From NCBI RefSeq assembly GCF_037975245.1, contig NC_092561.1, positions 4,266,001-4,330,000 on the forward strand: a stretch of 64,000 bases of DNA. Direction: 5' to 3'. The notes under the pieces were generated by a model. The model worked only from the letters and a program-made list of their open reading frames with translations. It was not told where the DNA came from and made no database searches. This DNA is from Apostichopus japonicus (taxonomy: Eukaryota > Echinodermata > Holothuroidea > Aspidochirotida > Stichopodidae). Made by a program: the position numbers and the translations under genes. Positions 23,721-35,340 of this stretch are shown here, piece after piece. Numbering within the stretch: the first letter of the stretch is position 1; each line of letters starts with the position of its first letter.

Positions 23721-24550
23721 GGGTGAGCAGAGCTTGACACACTAATTGTGATCATAAGCATTGCACTTGACCATTTTATTACAATGGCAGCCATAGCTCA
23801 CATGAAAAGATAGTCTTACTATAACAAGAACATCCAAGGTTACTAGCTTTCAAATGATGTTTGCATTAACTCAAGATATCTCAAATTAATTTGCTCATCT
23901 GTTTTCACAGCTATCTTGTAATCTGATAAAGTGCACTAAAATACCGCAATTATTTCCCACAAACAAATTATAGGGTCACGCCATGAAAAAATACTTCATT
24001 ATGTATGAAAGTCAACAAATAACCCCTTGCCATACACCCCCTTAAATAAGCAAATTAAGAAATATTAAAATTCGTACAAATCTATGACACATTTGAACTT
24101 GTTGATTTTGTCATTGGACACCACATTCTAAAATAGCTATTAATTCACTTTGCAAACATAAACGTTGGAACCAACTCAAATTTCCATCTGCCCAAATAAC
24201 GCCATAAAGATGGGAAGTCCCATTAACACTACTGAGAGGAAATCATTGGCAATTATTGGAACTAGCGACGTAGGGAGTTATCATCTAGTGGACAACTTGA
24301 CTATGACCCGTTGCTTAATATATATCATCATGAAAAAAGAAGAGATTTCAACTGCCATGAGAAGAAATTTCATGAGAAGAATTGACAGTGATTAATATTG
24401 TTAATGTCAGGATTACAAGTTGATCCCCTCTACTTATAATTCTGAATAGGACAATATGCTCCATTCACACTAACTGTACACCCTCATAATAAAAATAAAA
24501 TAAAATTGTTAGAGAACTGCTTATCCACTAGAGAGCCTGTGTAGGAGAAT
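23721..24550 (-). other. UCP intron 2, non-repetitive part
   Basis: No exon recognised in this part of the intron between coding exons 3 and 2. Confidence 0.6.
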
Positions 24551-24770
24551 GTGTAAAAGTAAGTTGGGCCTGACGTTTCGATCCTAGCAGGATCTTCTTC
24601 AAAGGCTCAATGACAAGTAACAGTAACAGAAGGGACAAAAACACACACAGAATACAGACAGGTTAATGAGCAAGGTGAACACAAAGAGATAGATGTAAGG
24701 GGATTAGTAGACAAGGGATGGAGAGAAGAAAGAAAGAAACCAACAGGGGAAGGCCAACTTACTTTTACAC
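24551..24770. mobile_element. Foldback/MITE-like element with 19-20 bp inverted ends in UCP intron 2
   Basis: The left arm GTGTAAAAGTAAGTTGGGCC (24551-24570) is the reverse complement of GGCCAACTTACTTTTACAC (24752-24770) apart from one missing G. Just inside the left arm is TGACGTTTCGATCCTAGCAG, which contains part of a GATCC-TAGC-AGGATC palindrome. No clear target-site duplication was found, so the true ends may lie slightly outside. No coding capacity. Confidence 0.65.
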
Positions 24771-24966
24771 ACTGTACACCATCATGTATAATGTAGGTTT
24801 CAGTGATGTTTTCATGCAAGTATTCTCGTAAAAAATAGCAGGCCAAAGCAGTTGGAGATGTTCATGGCATAACCAATCTGTGGGAGGCTTACAAATGTTA
24901 GGCTTCTGTCAACTACAGTACTATGCAAGCCTACATTACAATTCTAACTGTATGCTAGTCACTTAC

Positions 24967-25204
24967 CTAACAATTCTGTGTAGGCCTCTTTGATGTTATC
25001 ATACAACCCTATCCTGACACCACAAAAGCACAATTGACGCTGCATGCCAGGGTTCAGACCCCTGTACAGTCCCCTTGGTCCCTCTTCCTTCACAATGGTT
25101 GAGATGGTTCCAAACACTCCTTTATATCTGAAATTTTCCTTCTGAGCTCTGGCTTTGGCAAAGGAGAAGGAACTTTTGGCAGCTTTTGCACTCTCTCCTT
25201 GTAT
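24967..25204 (-). CDS. Mitochondrial uncoupling protein (UCP), coding exon 2
   Basis: The exon follows the acceptor ATCCTCTCAG and ends GAATTGTTAG before GTAAGT. It encodes residues 47-125 plus one base of the next Gly codon. It starts IQGE, so the join with exon 1 reads KVRLQIQGE, a classic UCP sequence at a classic UCP exon boundary. It then has a serine- and lysine-rich stretch of roughly 20 residues, [20 protein letters not shown] and [12 protein letters not shown]. The last two correspond to the matrix helix and transmembrane helix 2 of the first carrier repeat. Where UCPs commonly have QRQMSFAS-like residues, this protein has QRQLCFCG. Confidence 0.95.
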
Positions 25205-26094
25205 CTGAGAGGATAAAATTAAAAATGACAAAACTTCAGCAAATAATTAAACAGAGTAGACTTGTGGATTTGTGACGATACATGTAGTGCATGACTCCAG
25301 GAGCACTCCCTGATTTCATGAACTGTCCCTGGGTTAACCTTGTCTCCAGATTTTATGTTCTGTCCAAGGAATTTACCTGAATTTGTAAAACGGACTGAGT
25401 AATTTCAATTCATCTATTTTGCCTTCCGTTTGTAGAAACAGCTTAAAAATTAACTTTTGAGTGTTACATTCATGATAGATAAAATACATGTCTCTGATCA
25501 TTGAATTATTTTATCAGACTCTGTATTTCAAATGGAACTTACACTAGTCATCAATAAGGAGACTTGCATTTTTTTGGGGCAAAATCTTGTTTCAGGATGA
25601 GGTGTTGTAAACTTGAGCATTTGAATGTTATCCTTGAACCACCAATACACTCAAAGGCCCTCAATAGTCCACCCTCCCTTTACCATAATTTCCATTCATA
25701 ACAGCTAATGAGAAAATTAAAGGAGGGGGGGGGGGGTCAACATGAACAGCATGTCCCCGGATTTATTTGAAATATTAATAAGGTCACCTTTTAATGCTAA
25801 CAGTACTTTTTGTAGTTAAATCATGGTAACATCATAGTAGAATATTTGTCTCTGCGTTCTAAAATCACCAGAAATGTATGCAACTAATTTATGTTCTTTA
25901 AAGAGGCTTTACCAAAAGACTAAACTTTATATAGTTTCCATTTTAACAGACTTCATTGGTCACATTTATAGAAATTATCACATCCCTGAAATTTCTCCTA
26001 ACAAACACTTGTAACTGTACTAGATGGATCTTAAAATGAGATTTTGAAGAAGTTTTTCTGATAAGTTGTTTGTAGAACTTTTACTGTGACTTAC
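25205..26094 (-). other. UCP intron 1 (between coding exons 1 and 2)
   Basis: Bounded by GTAAGT and CTCTCAG on the minus strand. Contains a G-run at about 25723-25735. No other feature recognised. Confidence 0.75.
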
Positions 26095-26232
26095 CTGTAG
26101 TCTTACTTTGGCCATATCCAAAGGGAAAGTGAGTAGATCTGCAAAGCACCCTGCCAGTGCACCACTCACTAATCTTACACCAGTGGTAGGCACCACCGCC
26201 ATCTTCTGCTGCTCGTTCTGAACTTGAGCCAT
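26095..26232 (-). CDS. Mitochondrial uncoupling protein (UCP), first coding exon
   Basis: Encodes residues 1-46, starting at ATG 26230-26232. A minus-strand acceptor CATTCCAG lies one base before this ATG, so a non-coding 5' exon must exist upstream, and the longer open frame starting further upstream is intron. The peptide contains [20 protein letters not shown] and the first carrier signature PLDMAK (Pro37, Asp39, Lys42). Most UCPs have PLDTAK at this place. A second in-frame Met at residue 11 could also serve as start. Predicted total length after joining five exons is 326, slightly longer than the usual 300-315. No cleavable mitochondrial presequence is seen, as expected for carriers. Confidence 0.93.
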
Positions 26233-26233
26233 T

Positions 26234-29200
26234 CTGGAATGTATGTGTTTAAGAGTCACGTTGATCAATGCTCCTAATGTGAAGGTGTTACAATTTACTG
26301 TCACTGATTCCCAGTACTAGCAGCCTCACAGATCTGGTGTTGAAAATCAACAGCCTTCAGCATGATATTCAGTTGGCTTGGTCTTTAAGCTCTGCAGCAG
26401 AAAGAGAAAAACAGTTTCCAAGAGAGCTGCTTTTATGTAGTTTATTTTTGTTTACTTACTGAAACAACCTTATCAATCACCAGCCTCTGAGCTCTTGTTC
26501 ACGTTTGTCAACAATCAAGGATTGTGTCAAGACAAATCAAGAATTGTGAGATGACTAATGGGGGGGGGGGGGGGGAAGAGATACTAAAGAGATTGAGACA
26601 ATTGAAAATCTCTAGAATTCCTGGAGGATGGCATCTTATTATATGCAAACTGAGTTCAGTTGAACCTCTTCAGCACCTCCCTGTGGATTGTCAATATCAA
26701 GGTCACATTACTGTATAACACAATCAATTAAGTATGCATTCCAACTGACCTATAGATTGTAGCATTGTAGATTAACAATAGGTCAAAGGCAGCATACAAA
26801 CATACCTACCAAGATTAAGTTAACTACATTGTTTGTGATTGGCACGTGATTGGTGGACAACTTGGATCCATGCCAACACCTATTGACAATGGTACTGCAC
26901 ATTTTTAAATCATTACCATACATGCAACATCAGTTTTCAAATACAACAACTGAGCACAAGTTTGTTAAAAATATTGTTAGATTAGATTGATCATGTATGT
27001 ATATTATTTTTGAAAGTAAAATTTCCCTCTCATAAAGTGTAATTAGCACAAAATGTAATTGTAAGTTTGTCCTACATTACATTTACAGTCAACATAAGTT
27101 TCCATGATTTTAGCAAGCATCAACTCATGTTTTCCTCATTAAGAACAATATTCCACATAAGGTCTGTGATGTATAGGCTACCCACAGTAAACCTTTGTTT
27201 TTATAAAGAGGATATACTGTATTGTAATGCTTACAATACTCTGTATTTCAGGAACCTACATGACGACACATGCATACTGTACACACCTCATGTAGGACTA
27301 CTGTTGGGCTTTACTGAATATTACATAGTGTGTATCATGCAGCTGGGTATTTGAACTAAAACGGAAAGTAGTTCCTCCTTACTGCACCTAAGCTATTTGC
27401 ATGTGGAGTGTATTCAATAGCCTGAGCATCCCTATGTACATGCTCAGTACAATATATGTATATATAGCATATAGTATCAGTGACCTAGCTGTTGTTCAAA
27501 CGGCACAGCTGCTGAAGGTGACAGTGCACACTGCTTATTCGCTTTCAAATCACTCCTAATACATGTAAGTCCTTCAAACTAATTTGCTCAGTAATGTGTA
27601 CAGCTATATACTGTACAGTAATAGTTACAGGTCTAACCCAACATAAGAACACCATCTGTTACGGCCACCACCCAACACCGGATGCTGCTTTTAAAATTTG
27701 CTGGTACAGTATATATAATATCTTACAAAGAGCTTTTAATGAAACATACATGGTTTATTTTGTCACTTAATATAATTGATGGATGGAAAAGGGGTTTTCA
27801 GGCAGAACAGTTCTGGAACAAATGTCTGCCGATTACATGGATTAGGCTACTGTAGTAACTGTACCAGTAAGGATACAGTTTGGGGAGTTAGCAATTTAGA
27901 ATTATTGGATATCATGTCAAGTATTTGGTTCCCTCATCTGGTTTGCTCTTAGATCTTTGTGCCATCAAACATGTATGAAAATGTAAAAATACTTCACTGA
28001 ATATCTGGAACACAAGATCCACAAGTTTGTATGTGAAATCATGTTACATCATGGACTGACTCATGCACATAAAGTATATACATGTTAGTCAATGTTCTTT
28101 GGTAAAATTGTGATTTGTCTTATAGGGAACCTTTTCATGTTCATTTATTCAAACCAGTATAAATAAAAATGAGTTCAAGGATCTATCAAATATCAACAAG
28201 AAAACAGGATTTGATAAAAAAAAATTAGATATGTATAAATAATCAGTAAGATTCTTAAAAGGTTAACACACAAAATGAATAAACAATGACTGAAATAACA
28301 TTAAACATTCTTAATGATCAGACTGGATGAATATTGCCGCACGATAAAAGAAGTAATTCCTGTAAATTGATTTCTGAATTACAGCAAGATCTATGGATTT
28401 CTAAGGTTTCTGCTAATCACATGAATTTCAGCTAGACAGTTGCGTCCTAAAACATTAACTATATATATCTGTAAAGAATAATGCAATGCTGTTGAAAGTC
28501 TTCACAAAGACAATAACTTCCTAGAAGTAGGATCTTAGTAATGATACCCTCAAATGGAACACTGACACATCAAATTGAAGCTTTTCATTTGAGGACAAAT
28601 AATCTCACTTGTTAAACTCTTGAAATTAAATCACATGACATGCAGTTACTTCTTACTGAACATATATACTCAGAGTGCAATTAAAACTTAAATTACAAAT
28701 TATAAGATTTTATTCTTAATATTGTCAATTTTATGTACAATACAGTGGTAAATGGTTGCTTGAATCTGAAAATATAGGAATGATTGCAATTTCCCTGTGG
28801 TGAGCACTTTGGGGGAATAGTAAAGTGACCCTTAAGGTACACACTTTGATGAAATAGGCTGTATAATTTATTCTATTTCCAAAATGTAATAAACCAGTAA
28901 TGACAACAATATATTGAAATGATTTCATAATGTTTGGACAGTGATTTTTCAGTTCTCAGACACTTTTGAATTCTCCCAATTTGAGTAGAAAATATGTTCT
29001 ATAAATGCGATCATGATTTCAAAATTTGCAATTGCTGGTTAGGTTTAGCAGACAAGTACATACATAGCATGCTAACAATATATAGTCCATATAGGCCTAG
29101 CCTAGAGATGATTAAGTGGTAGCCTAACTTAGCTGTAAATGTATGACTATTAACAGGTAAATTGATTCCTTCTTTCGACTAATGGTCAAGTCACAATCAA

Positions 29201-29386
29201 GTCAAAGTTAAAGAAGTTCTCCTGGACCAGTACTGAAGGCAGTACCAGTATAGTACTACTATCACTACACTACAGTACTAACCAGCACAATAGTATACAT
29301 GTATACATTATACAGTACCGTAAGGCCTAAGTTACCTCACATTAGGCCAAAGTTAGGATATTTTGAGTGTAACCTAGCATACTTAC
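26234..29386 (-). other. Non-coding, presumed first intron of the UCP gene
   Basis: No coding exon recognised on either strand over about 3.1 kb. A G-run lies at about 26560-26574. The acceptor before the UCP start codon and a GTAAGT donor on the same strand at 29381-29386 are compatible with one long 5' intron, which is an inference. Confidence 0.4.
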
Positions 29387-29700
29387 GTTGAAACGCGTGA
29401 TTTTTTTTCGAAAGGTTTAACTCTCACGTTACTTTATACGTATAATATTCTTGATTGATCGCCTCATGTCATTTTACAAGTAATTCTTCCAGAAGATAAA
29501 ACGAAAAAACGTTCCACGCCACCGAATCTGCCAGTACAACGTACCCCATCTGTATCTATGCATGTAGACAGCCGTATGACGTAATATTAACATAAATTAT
29601 TGACACACCTCTTATTTGCACCAATCAAATTCATTCAATTGGGGGCTCGTTGATAGCTAACCAATCATATTGAGCAATGCAGACACACCTTTATAAAAAA
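29387..29700 (-). promoter_or_regulatory. Putative UCP 5' UTR exon and promoter
   Basis: On the minus strand a CGCGTTTCAAC|GTAAGT donor lies at the left edge of a CpG-richer stretch. A minus-strand TATAAAGG lies at about 29688-29695, with several CCAATC boxes (+ strand) at about 29622, 29661 and 29791. TGACGTAAT (about 29578) and TGACGTCG (about 29870) look like CRE half or full sites. Vertebrate UCP1 is cAMP-regulated, but that link is only suggestive here. The region could equally serve a + strand transcript. Confidence 0.3.
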
Positions 29701-30069
29701 GGTCATATCCTGCCTGCAACAGCTAACAGAAGGTCACTTCAAAAATAGTTCAGTCAGCTGATCTGATTCTTGCGTCACAATATCTATCAACCAATCGTAT
29801 CACAGATCTCGTGACGCGCCCCCGTGAGATCACAATGTATGAATTGCCATTGTGTGCAAATAGCTCAGTGACGTCGCAGCTCTTTGTGAAGAGTGGCGCT
29901 TTGCAAGTCACTCATATGTGACGTACTTACGGACACCATGTATGCCAAAAAAGGACAACGCTGTATCATGATAACTGGTAATACCAAGAATGAACACGAG
30001 CAATGCTTAATCATATCAGGAGGTATTCTGTCACGGGAGTCTTCCCCGGAAGAGCTATTATCAGTGTAT

Positions 30070-30532
30070 GCGCGTACGTATGGAAGGCCGTTTTAACATT
30101 TATTAAGGAATTTCAGATATCTCGAAATAATTTCAGATATCTCAAATTAAATTACAAATATCTCCAATTTATTTAAAATATCTACAAATAATTGCAGATA
30201 TCTTAAAATCAATTTCAGATATCCCGAAATACCAGGGAATTTCAGATATCTGAAATTGAATTCGAGATATCTCGAATTCAATTTCAGATATCTCGAATTG
30301 AATTTCAGATATCTGAATTAGAATTTCAGATATCTCGAAATTTATTTTAGATATCTCGAATTCAATTTCAGATATCTCAAATTCAATTTCAGATATCTGA
30401 ATTAGAATTTCAGATATCTCGAAATCTATTTAAGATATCTCGATTTCAATTTCAGATATCTGAAATAAGAAACAATTTCAGATATCTAAAATTCCCGATT
30501 TAATGTTAAAATGGCTTTCCATACGTACGGGC
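30070..30532. mobile_element. MITE-like element with ~31-bp inverted ends and an AGATATCT-repeat core
   Basis: The left end (30070-30100, starting GCGCGTACGTATGGAAGGCC) and the right end (30502-30532, ending CTTTCCATACGTACGGGC) are inverted repeats matching at about 28 of 31 positions. The interior is an array of about 20 irregular 18-30 bp units with the palindrome AGATATCT joined by TCGAATTCAATTTC-like links. A target-site duplication is not obvious. No transposase frame. Confidence 0.75.
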
Positions 30533-31492
30533 ACCGCGCCATTTTTTTTTTTTTTTGCGGGGGGAGAGGGGGGGGGAGGGTAGTTAGACATTTGCCCGAA
30601 TTTTCGAAATTTACTCAACGAGCCGCATGAAACATGCTGATGCCGGTCTCAGGTGCAAATCAAAGATTTTCACAAGTGGGGACACACTTTGTGAGGGCGA
30701 AGCCGTAGCCTGCTAACGCAGAATGCGCGAGGCCTCGACGAGGATCTGGAGACCTCCCCCATGAAAGTTGTGAAACTAATCACTGTTATATGCGTTTTCC
30801 TCGGCATCGGGCAATCAAGATAAATACCCTTAGATTACACATTTTTTTGTATGGAATCGTGCATTATTATGCACTGTGACAGCTCTGTAATTTCGGGATA
30901 GACTAACTAAAACCAGTAATTATTATAATATATTTGTCAAGACCAGGAAAAAAAAGTTGATAACTGAAAACCGAACAACCTCGATCTACATGAACTCTAG
31001 TCCATACGTAGATACAGCCTCAATCTACTGACTCCATACCTACATACAGCCATCGGATCTACCTTAATTATATAACTGTTAACAAGTTACCTATCCCTCA
31101 GCTCCATATTTAATATTTTATATGGAAATTACTCGAAGATCGGCAGTTGCCATATTGCAATTACATTGTCCACTTGAAGAATTTAAGACGCCAAGTGGCC
31201 CAACTTGGGTTAAGTGTATGTGACAAGTAGCCTAAATGTAGCCTAAGGAACAAGAGTAGTCTAAGGGCCGAGTGTGTTTTGTTTCGTCGGCGTAAATATT
31301 TCGGTGATATTGCACTTGCATTAATATGTTAACCCCTGAACCCACCCATCAAGGAAAAAAAAAAGAACTACAACAACCTTAACAACAACATATTGCTTTC
31401 AATTGAACCTGTATCAGTTATACATTGGTTGTTTATTTCATTTTGTTAAAGCATTGATGTTGGTCTTTTAAGTTCGCTTAAAGTTATGGTAC

Positions 31493-32439
31493 TGTAACGC
31501 GCCGTCCTCGGTGGTGAGCGCAAGGAAGAGTGGAAATGCGGGAACACAGGAATGAGGCTGTCGACAGGAGATATTAAAGTTTACCCGTTTATTTACGATC
31601 TATATACATGTCAAGATGGTGCACAGTGGTCGTGCATTACAGAGGCAATTATTAAATACGAAACCAAGTTTTAACACATGCTCAGAAGTCGATGAAGTTA
31701 AATACAACACAGTACATTACTAATGGCGGGTCTCGACACGGAGGGCAGAACGATAGACTTCGGCGCTGAAGATTGGGCTATGGTGAACGGCGGCGCAGTT
31801 GGCGGATTGGTGAACTGCGGCGCAGTCGGCGGAATGGTGAACGGCGGCGCAGTTATTTTACTAGTCGTCCGATCCGACTTCCTGGGCTGTTCCACCACTG
31901 TTTTTGCCAATAGATGACTCGTTCGTCTCCTAATTCATGGTCACAATCGTTCTACCCCTCCTATTCCGAGCCGGGAACCGCCCCTCGTCCGAGCATGGAA
32001 TCCTCCTCACCAACCCCTGGTCCGAGCCCGCAGTTGCTTTTAAACAGAAACTACTTCCTATACCTACAACGTGTGAACCTACACTTAAACCTATTAGAAA
32101 CATAAACCACGCCCAGTCTACAACCGTCAACCAATAAAACACAATTAAATACGACATGCGTGCTGGTTAAGATTTACCCAGACCTAACATTTTTGGCCCC
32201 CCGGAACGTAAGCTAGACGTCCTACTCAGTGACCTCCAAAATTGGTCAACAAGAGAGAGTTCCCCCTTAACAGTTGTTCATAAATCAAGCAAGTGACACC
32301 CCCTCATATGATTTTATCTAACAAACAATTCCCGTAAAGCGTCTAATAAAGTAAAGAATCAACCCAAGTTAAAACATTTGATTTGAGAAAATACTTGTTA
32401 ACGCTAACGACAAACAATGAGCTTTGACGTGTCGTTACA
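31493..32439. mobile_element. Probable solo LTR (947 bp) with empty-site support
   Basis: Starts TGTAACG and ends CGTTACA, flanked by the 4-bp direct repeat GTAC (31489-31492 and 32440-32443). Removing the insert and one GTAC gives ATGGTACTATTTACTTTAAG, which matches the uninterrupted sequence of unit 4 near 60884 and aligns with units 2 and 3. TG...CA ends and a 4-bp duplication fit a Gypsy-type LTR, and no internal retroelement genes are present. A 27-bp GC-rich repeat (about 31780-31857) lies inside. Short frames on both strands come from that repeat. A DNA transposon with 7-bp inverted ends is a less likely alternative. Confidence 0.8.
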
Positions 32440-33973
32440 GTACTATTTACTTTAAGAACAAGAAGAGAGAAATAATATTAAACTAGTGAACACTATAACA
32501 AAAGTCGTAAAAACAGTGGTGGACTTTAACTGTACCTTATATTAAACAATGACTGACAAAATGCACTCACTTTGTTATTGCAGTGTACACCCCCCCCCCC
32601 CAATTTAATTTGACGCAAGGTCATTCTAACGGTTCTTGTGTGTGAATTACTTGTAGATTACATTCTAGCCGCCTTATTTGATTGCTTACGTTGTCCTGGT
32701 GCTTTTCGATCGAATACCTTGGGTTTGTGAAATGGACTTTTAAGTTTTTACATAACGCCCTCTATTTTTATTTTTATCGTTGGAGCAGTTCACACTTGGT
32801 TTTTCTTTCCATGATTTATATCTGACTGGTGCATTTCTGTTTCTTATAAAGCATCGACTTTCTTTGTAAGTGATTAGTTTGCTTTAACCGAGAGCCGACT
32901 TAACCCATATATCTTTATTTGTTACTTACCACAATTCTAAATATAATATCATTATGAGAACCTTGATTTTGATTTTGAAATCATTATCCCGCTTGATTTA
33001 GTTGGTCAAGTTAGCAATACATTTTATATTCGATGATATCAATGACTTCGTTTTGTATCAGTTATTTGTGACTTTTGTTGAAAACCCGGATCTATAATGA
33101 CTTTATTTACATCAAAGCTTCATCAATGAAAGTAGCTATGGACTACCTAGTCAAGCCTCTCCATAGCTGTTGGCACTGTGCAATGTATATTCCAAATTTG
33201 ACAAGCAAAACGTAATATTGCTGGGAACAATATGATGGATTAAGGAGAGGATTGGGAGAAGGGATACTCGGCGCCCGGGTTAAATTAGGGGGACTGAGGA
33301 ATAGGGATAAAGAATACTATTTTTCTCAGTTTCAGAAAATACTTATGGAAAAAATTAAGACTTCCAAAAGTGTGTGTGTGTTTGGGGGTGGGGGGGGAGG
33401 AGGTGATAACAAAGTTGTTCCTGTGGACCTGTCTGACATCAGGAAAATCGTCTCTGAATGTTTCAGAAAAACATATATTTTTCATTTTCTTAAAAGAGCA
33501 TTGTAATTTGTTAAATGTCACAGAAAATTTGATACCGGTCTATATATATATCATTACCCTGAATTTCAAAACGGTATAGCAAACCTTTATCGTTATACTA
33601 TATTCATCTTTACTCTAGGATATATGAATGGAAAGTTGCACATAACCCATGTAATAAACGGACATGTATAGTAGAAACTGATGTGAATCGATTATTAACA
33701 TTGATACAAAAGATATTAATTAGGACTACAAGAGTCATTCAGTGAAACCAAAAACAATAACTGTATCAAGGGTAAGACCTAAATTTCTATTCGAAATTAA
33801 ATTCAACGATTAAGCACGATAAGTGAACGTGTGGCTTCGTTAGTTTGTTTCCTACAAGGAAGTTATTCATGTTCAGTAGAATGCTGAGTGCCTTCAATTT
33901 AGATAATAATCAGTTAAAGAGGCAAGTCCATGTTCGGATGTTAGTTCTGACTGCTCCCAAACAGCGACAGAAA

Positions 33974-34363
33974 ATGCGAGGGTGCCATATTTCATTTCTT
34001 CTGGTACTACGATTGATCACTGGTGTTGGATGCAACAACGAGTTCTGTATGGACTTACCTTATGGTTTCCAAAGTAAACTTATCACCATTGGAAGTAACA
34101 CAGAAATACACTGTGATATCCGTGATTCCTGTACAAGCGGAGTATGGCGGATAACTCTGGAATCAAATGGAACATCTTACGAACTGTCTTCGGGAAACTG
34201 CAGTGCTTGTGGTGACTATTTCACAGTTTTCAATAACAAAACGTCGAATTCCCTAATCATCGAAAACTTCAATTCAGAATTAAGTGGAATGTACACGTGT
34301 GTAAGCGATTCGTGCTCTAATGGAGATAAGGCGTCCCCGACGAGGTGTTTCAATGTTACGGGG
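33974..34363 (+). CDS. Ig-domain membrane protein, copy 1, exon 1 (signal peptide and Ig domain 1)
   Basis: Start chosen at ATG 33974, because the peptide MRGCHISFLLVLRLITGVGC is a good signal peptide; the frame is open further upstream but that part is not protein-like. Residues 21-130 form one Ig-like domain: B-strand Cys47 (EIHC), Trp58 (GVWRITL), and F-strand SGMYTC with Tyr107 and Cys109. Additional cysteines at 20, 25, 53, 76, 79, 114 and 125 suggest extra disulfides. N-glycosylation motifs occur at Asn65, 75, 88 and 127. The exon end at GGG|GTAGCA is phase 0 and joins exon 2 in frame. A second phase-0 donor at 34430 (TCG|GTAATA) would add 22 residues. The protein family is not recognised beyond Ig-like; an adhesion or immune receptor role is inference. 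Confidence 0.82.
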
Positions 34364-34479
34364 GTAGCAAGAGAGCTAAGACAATGTCGTTTAAGACTGT
34401 CCTACCTACAAGAAAATGGAACCTCTTCGGTAATAAACTGTTAGAACTGTTGATAACCACAAATCATGATATATATTCC

Positions 34480-34890
34480 AGCTAGCATATAGTTGGGCAA
34501 CTCCTTCGTTTTCCACACTATGATATGTATCACTGTAGTATAGTTGGGCAACTCCTCCGTTTTCCTCGTATATGATATGTATCACTGTAGTATAGTTGGG
34601 TAACTCCTCCGTTTTCCTCAGTATATGATGTGTATTACTGTAGTATAGTTGGGTAACTCCTCCGTTCTCCTCAGTATATGATATATATATCACTGTAGTA
34701 TAGTTGGGCAACTCATTCGTTTTCCTCGTATATGATATGTATCACTGTAGTATAGTTGGGTAACTCCTCCGTTCTCCTCAGTATATGATATATATATCAC
34801 TGTAGTATTGTTGGGCAACTCATTAGTTTTCCTCAGTATATGATATGCCACTGTAGTATAGTTGAGCAACTCTATCGTTTTCCTCAGGGT
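34480..34890. repeat. 53-bp intronic minisatellite, copy 1 (about 8 units)
   Basis: Tandem units with TATAGTTGGGTAACTCCTCC, then a TTTTCCTCAG tract and TATATGATATGTATCACTG. Most units contain a pyrimidine tract plus CAG resembling a splice acceptor. The array lies in intron 1 of Ig-gene copy 1. The equivalent arrays in copies 2, 3 and 4 have about 7, 9 and 6 units. Confidence 0.92.
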
Positions 34891-35340
34891 AAACTACGAA
34901 TGCAAAGAGACCTTGGGTAGAACGATTAAACGATCACAAATTTTGGGCAAGTTTTCTACGTTTCGACAATTGAATCGGTTAAAATGTTGTATATTCCTCT
35001 TCATTTGGGAAACATATATTGATTGGATGCATAGTCCGACCAGTTCGTTATTGGTTAAGATGTTTACCATTTGGTGCCCTATATGCTACAACCTACATGC
35101 AGTCGGGATACTAGAACATAAGAAATAACACAACGTTAATGACAACGTCAGCTCTTACGCACTAGTCTCGTAATGTCCCATGAAGTTGCTAAAAAAATTC
35201 AGAATTAATGCAGATCCCTATTGACAAATGGTTGATAATTACGTCTATTAATTATTTCATAAAGTTATTGAATTTTTTTTTCACTGCATGTGTGGTAATT
35301 CTCTCAGATACTCTGTTTTGTTCTATTTATTCGAGCGTAG
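34891..35340 (+). other. Intron 1 remainder of Ig-gene copy 1
   Basis: Conserved between copies but not convincingly coding. The stretch after the last minisatellite CAG could encode VNYECKETLG in copy 1, but copy 3 loses the Cys and the frame does not continue to a good donor. Confidence 0.5.

Noticed and set aside
29893-30096. A 67-codon + strand frame ending in the left end of the AGATATCT element
   Set aside because: No domain, the start is arbitrary and the end lies in a transposon terminus. It is not supported as a gene.
31698-32157. Overlapping frames on both strands with Gly/Ala- or Pro/Thr-rich repeats
   Set aside because: They lie in the probable solo LTR and derive from its 27-bp GC-rich repeat.
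33845-33973. N-terminal extension of Ig-gene copy 1 (and the matching stretch in copy 4) upstream of the chosen ATG
   Set aside because: Copies 2 and 3 have a stop in this stretch, the extension has no domain, and a signal peptide begins exactly at the chosen ATG.
34862-35128. Possible extra exon after the 53-bp array (VNYECKETLG)
   Set aside because: The key Cys is not kept in copy 3, the downstream frame is not Ig-like, and exon 1 joins exon 2 in frame without it.
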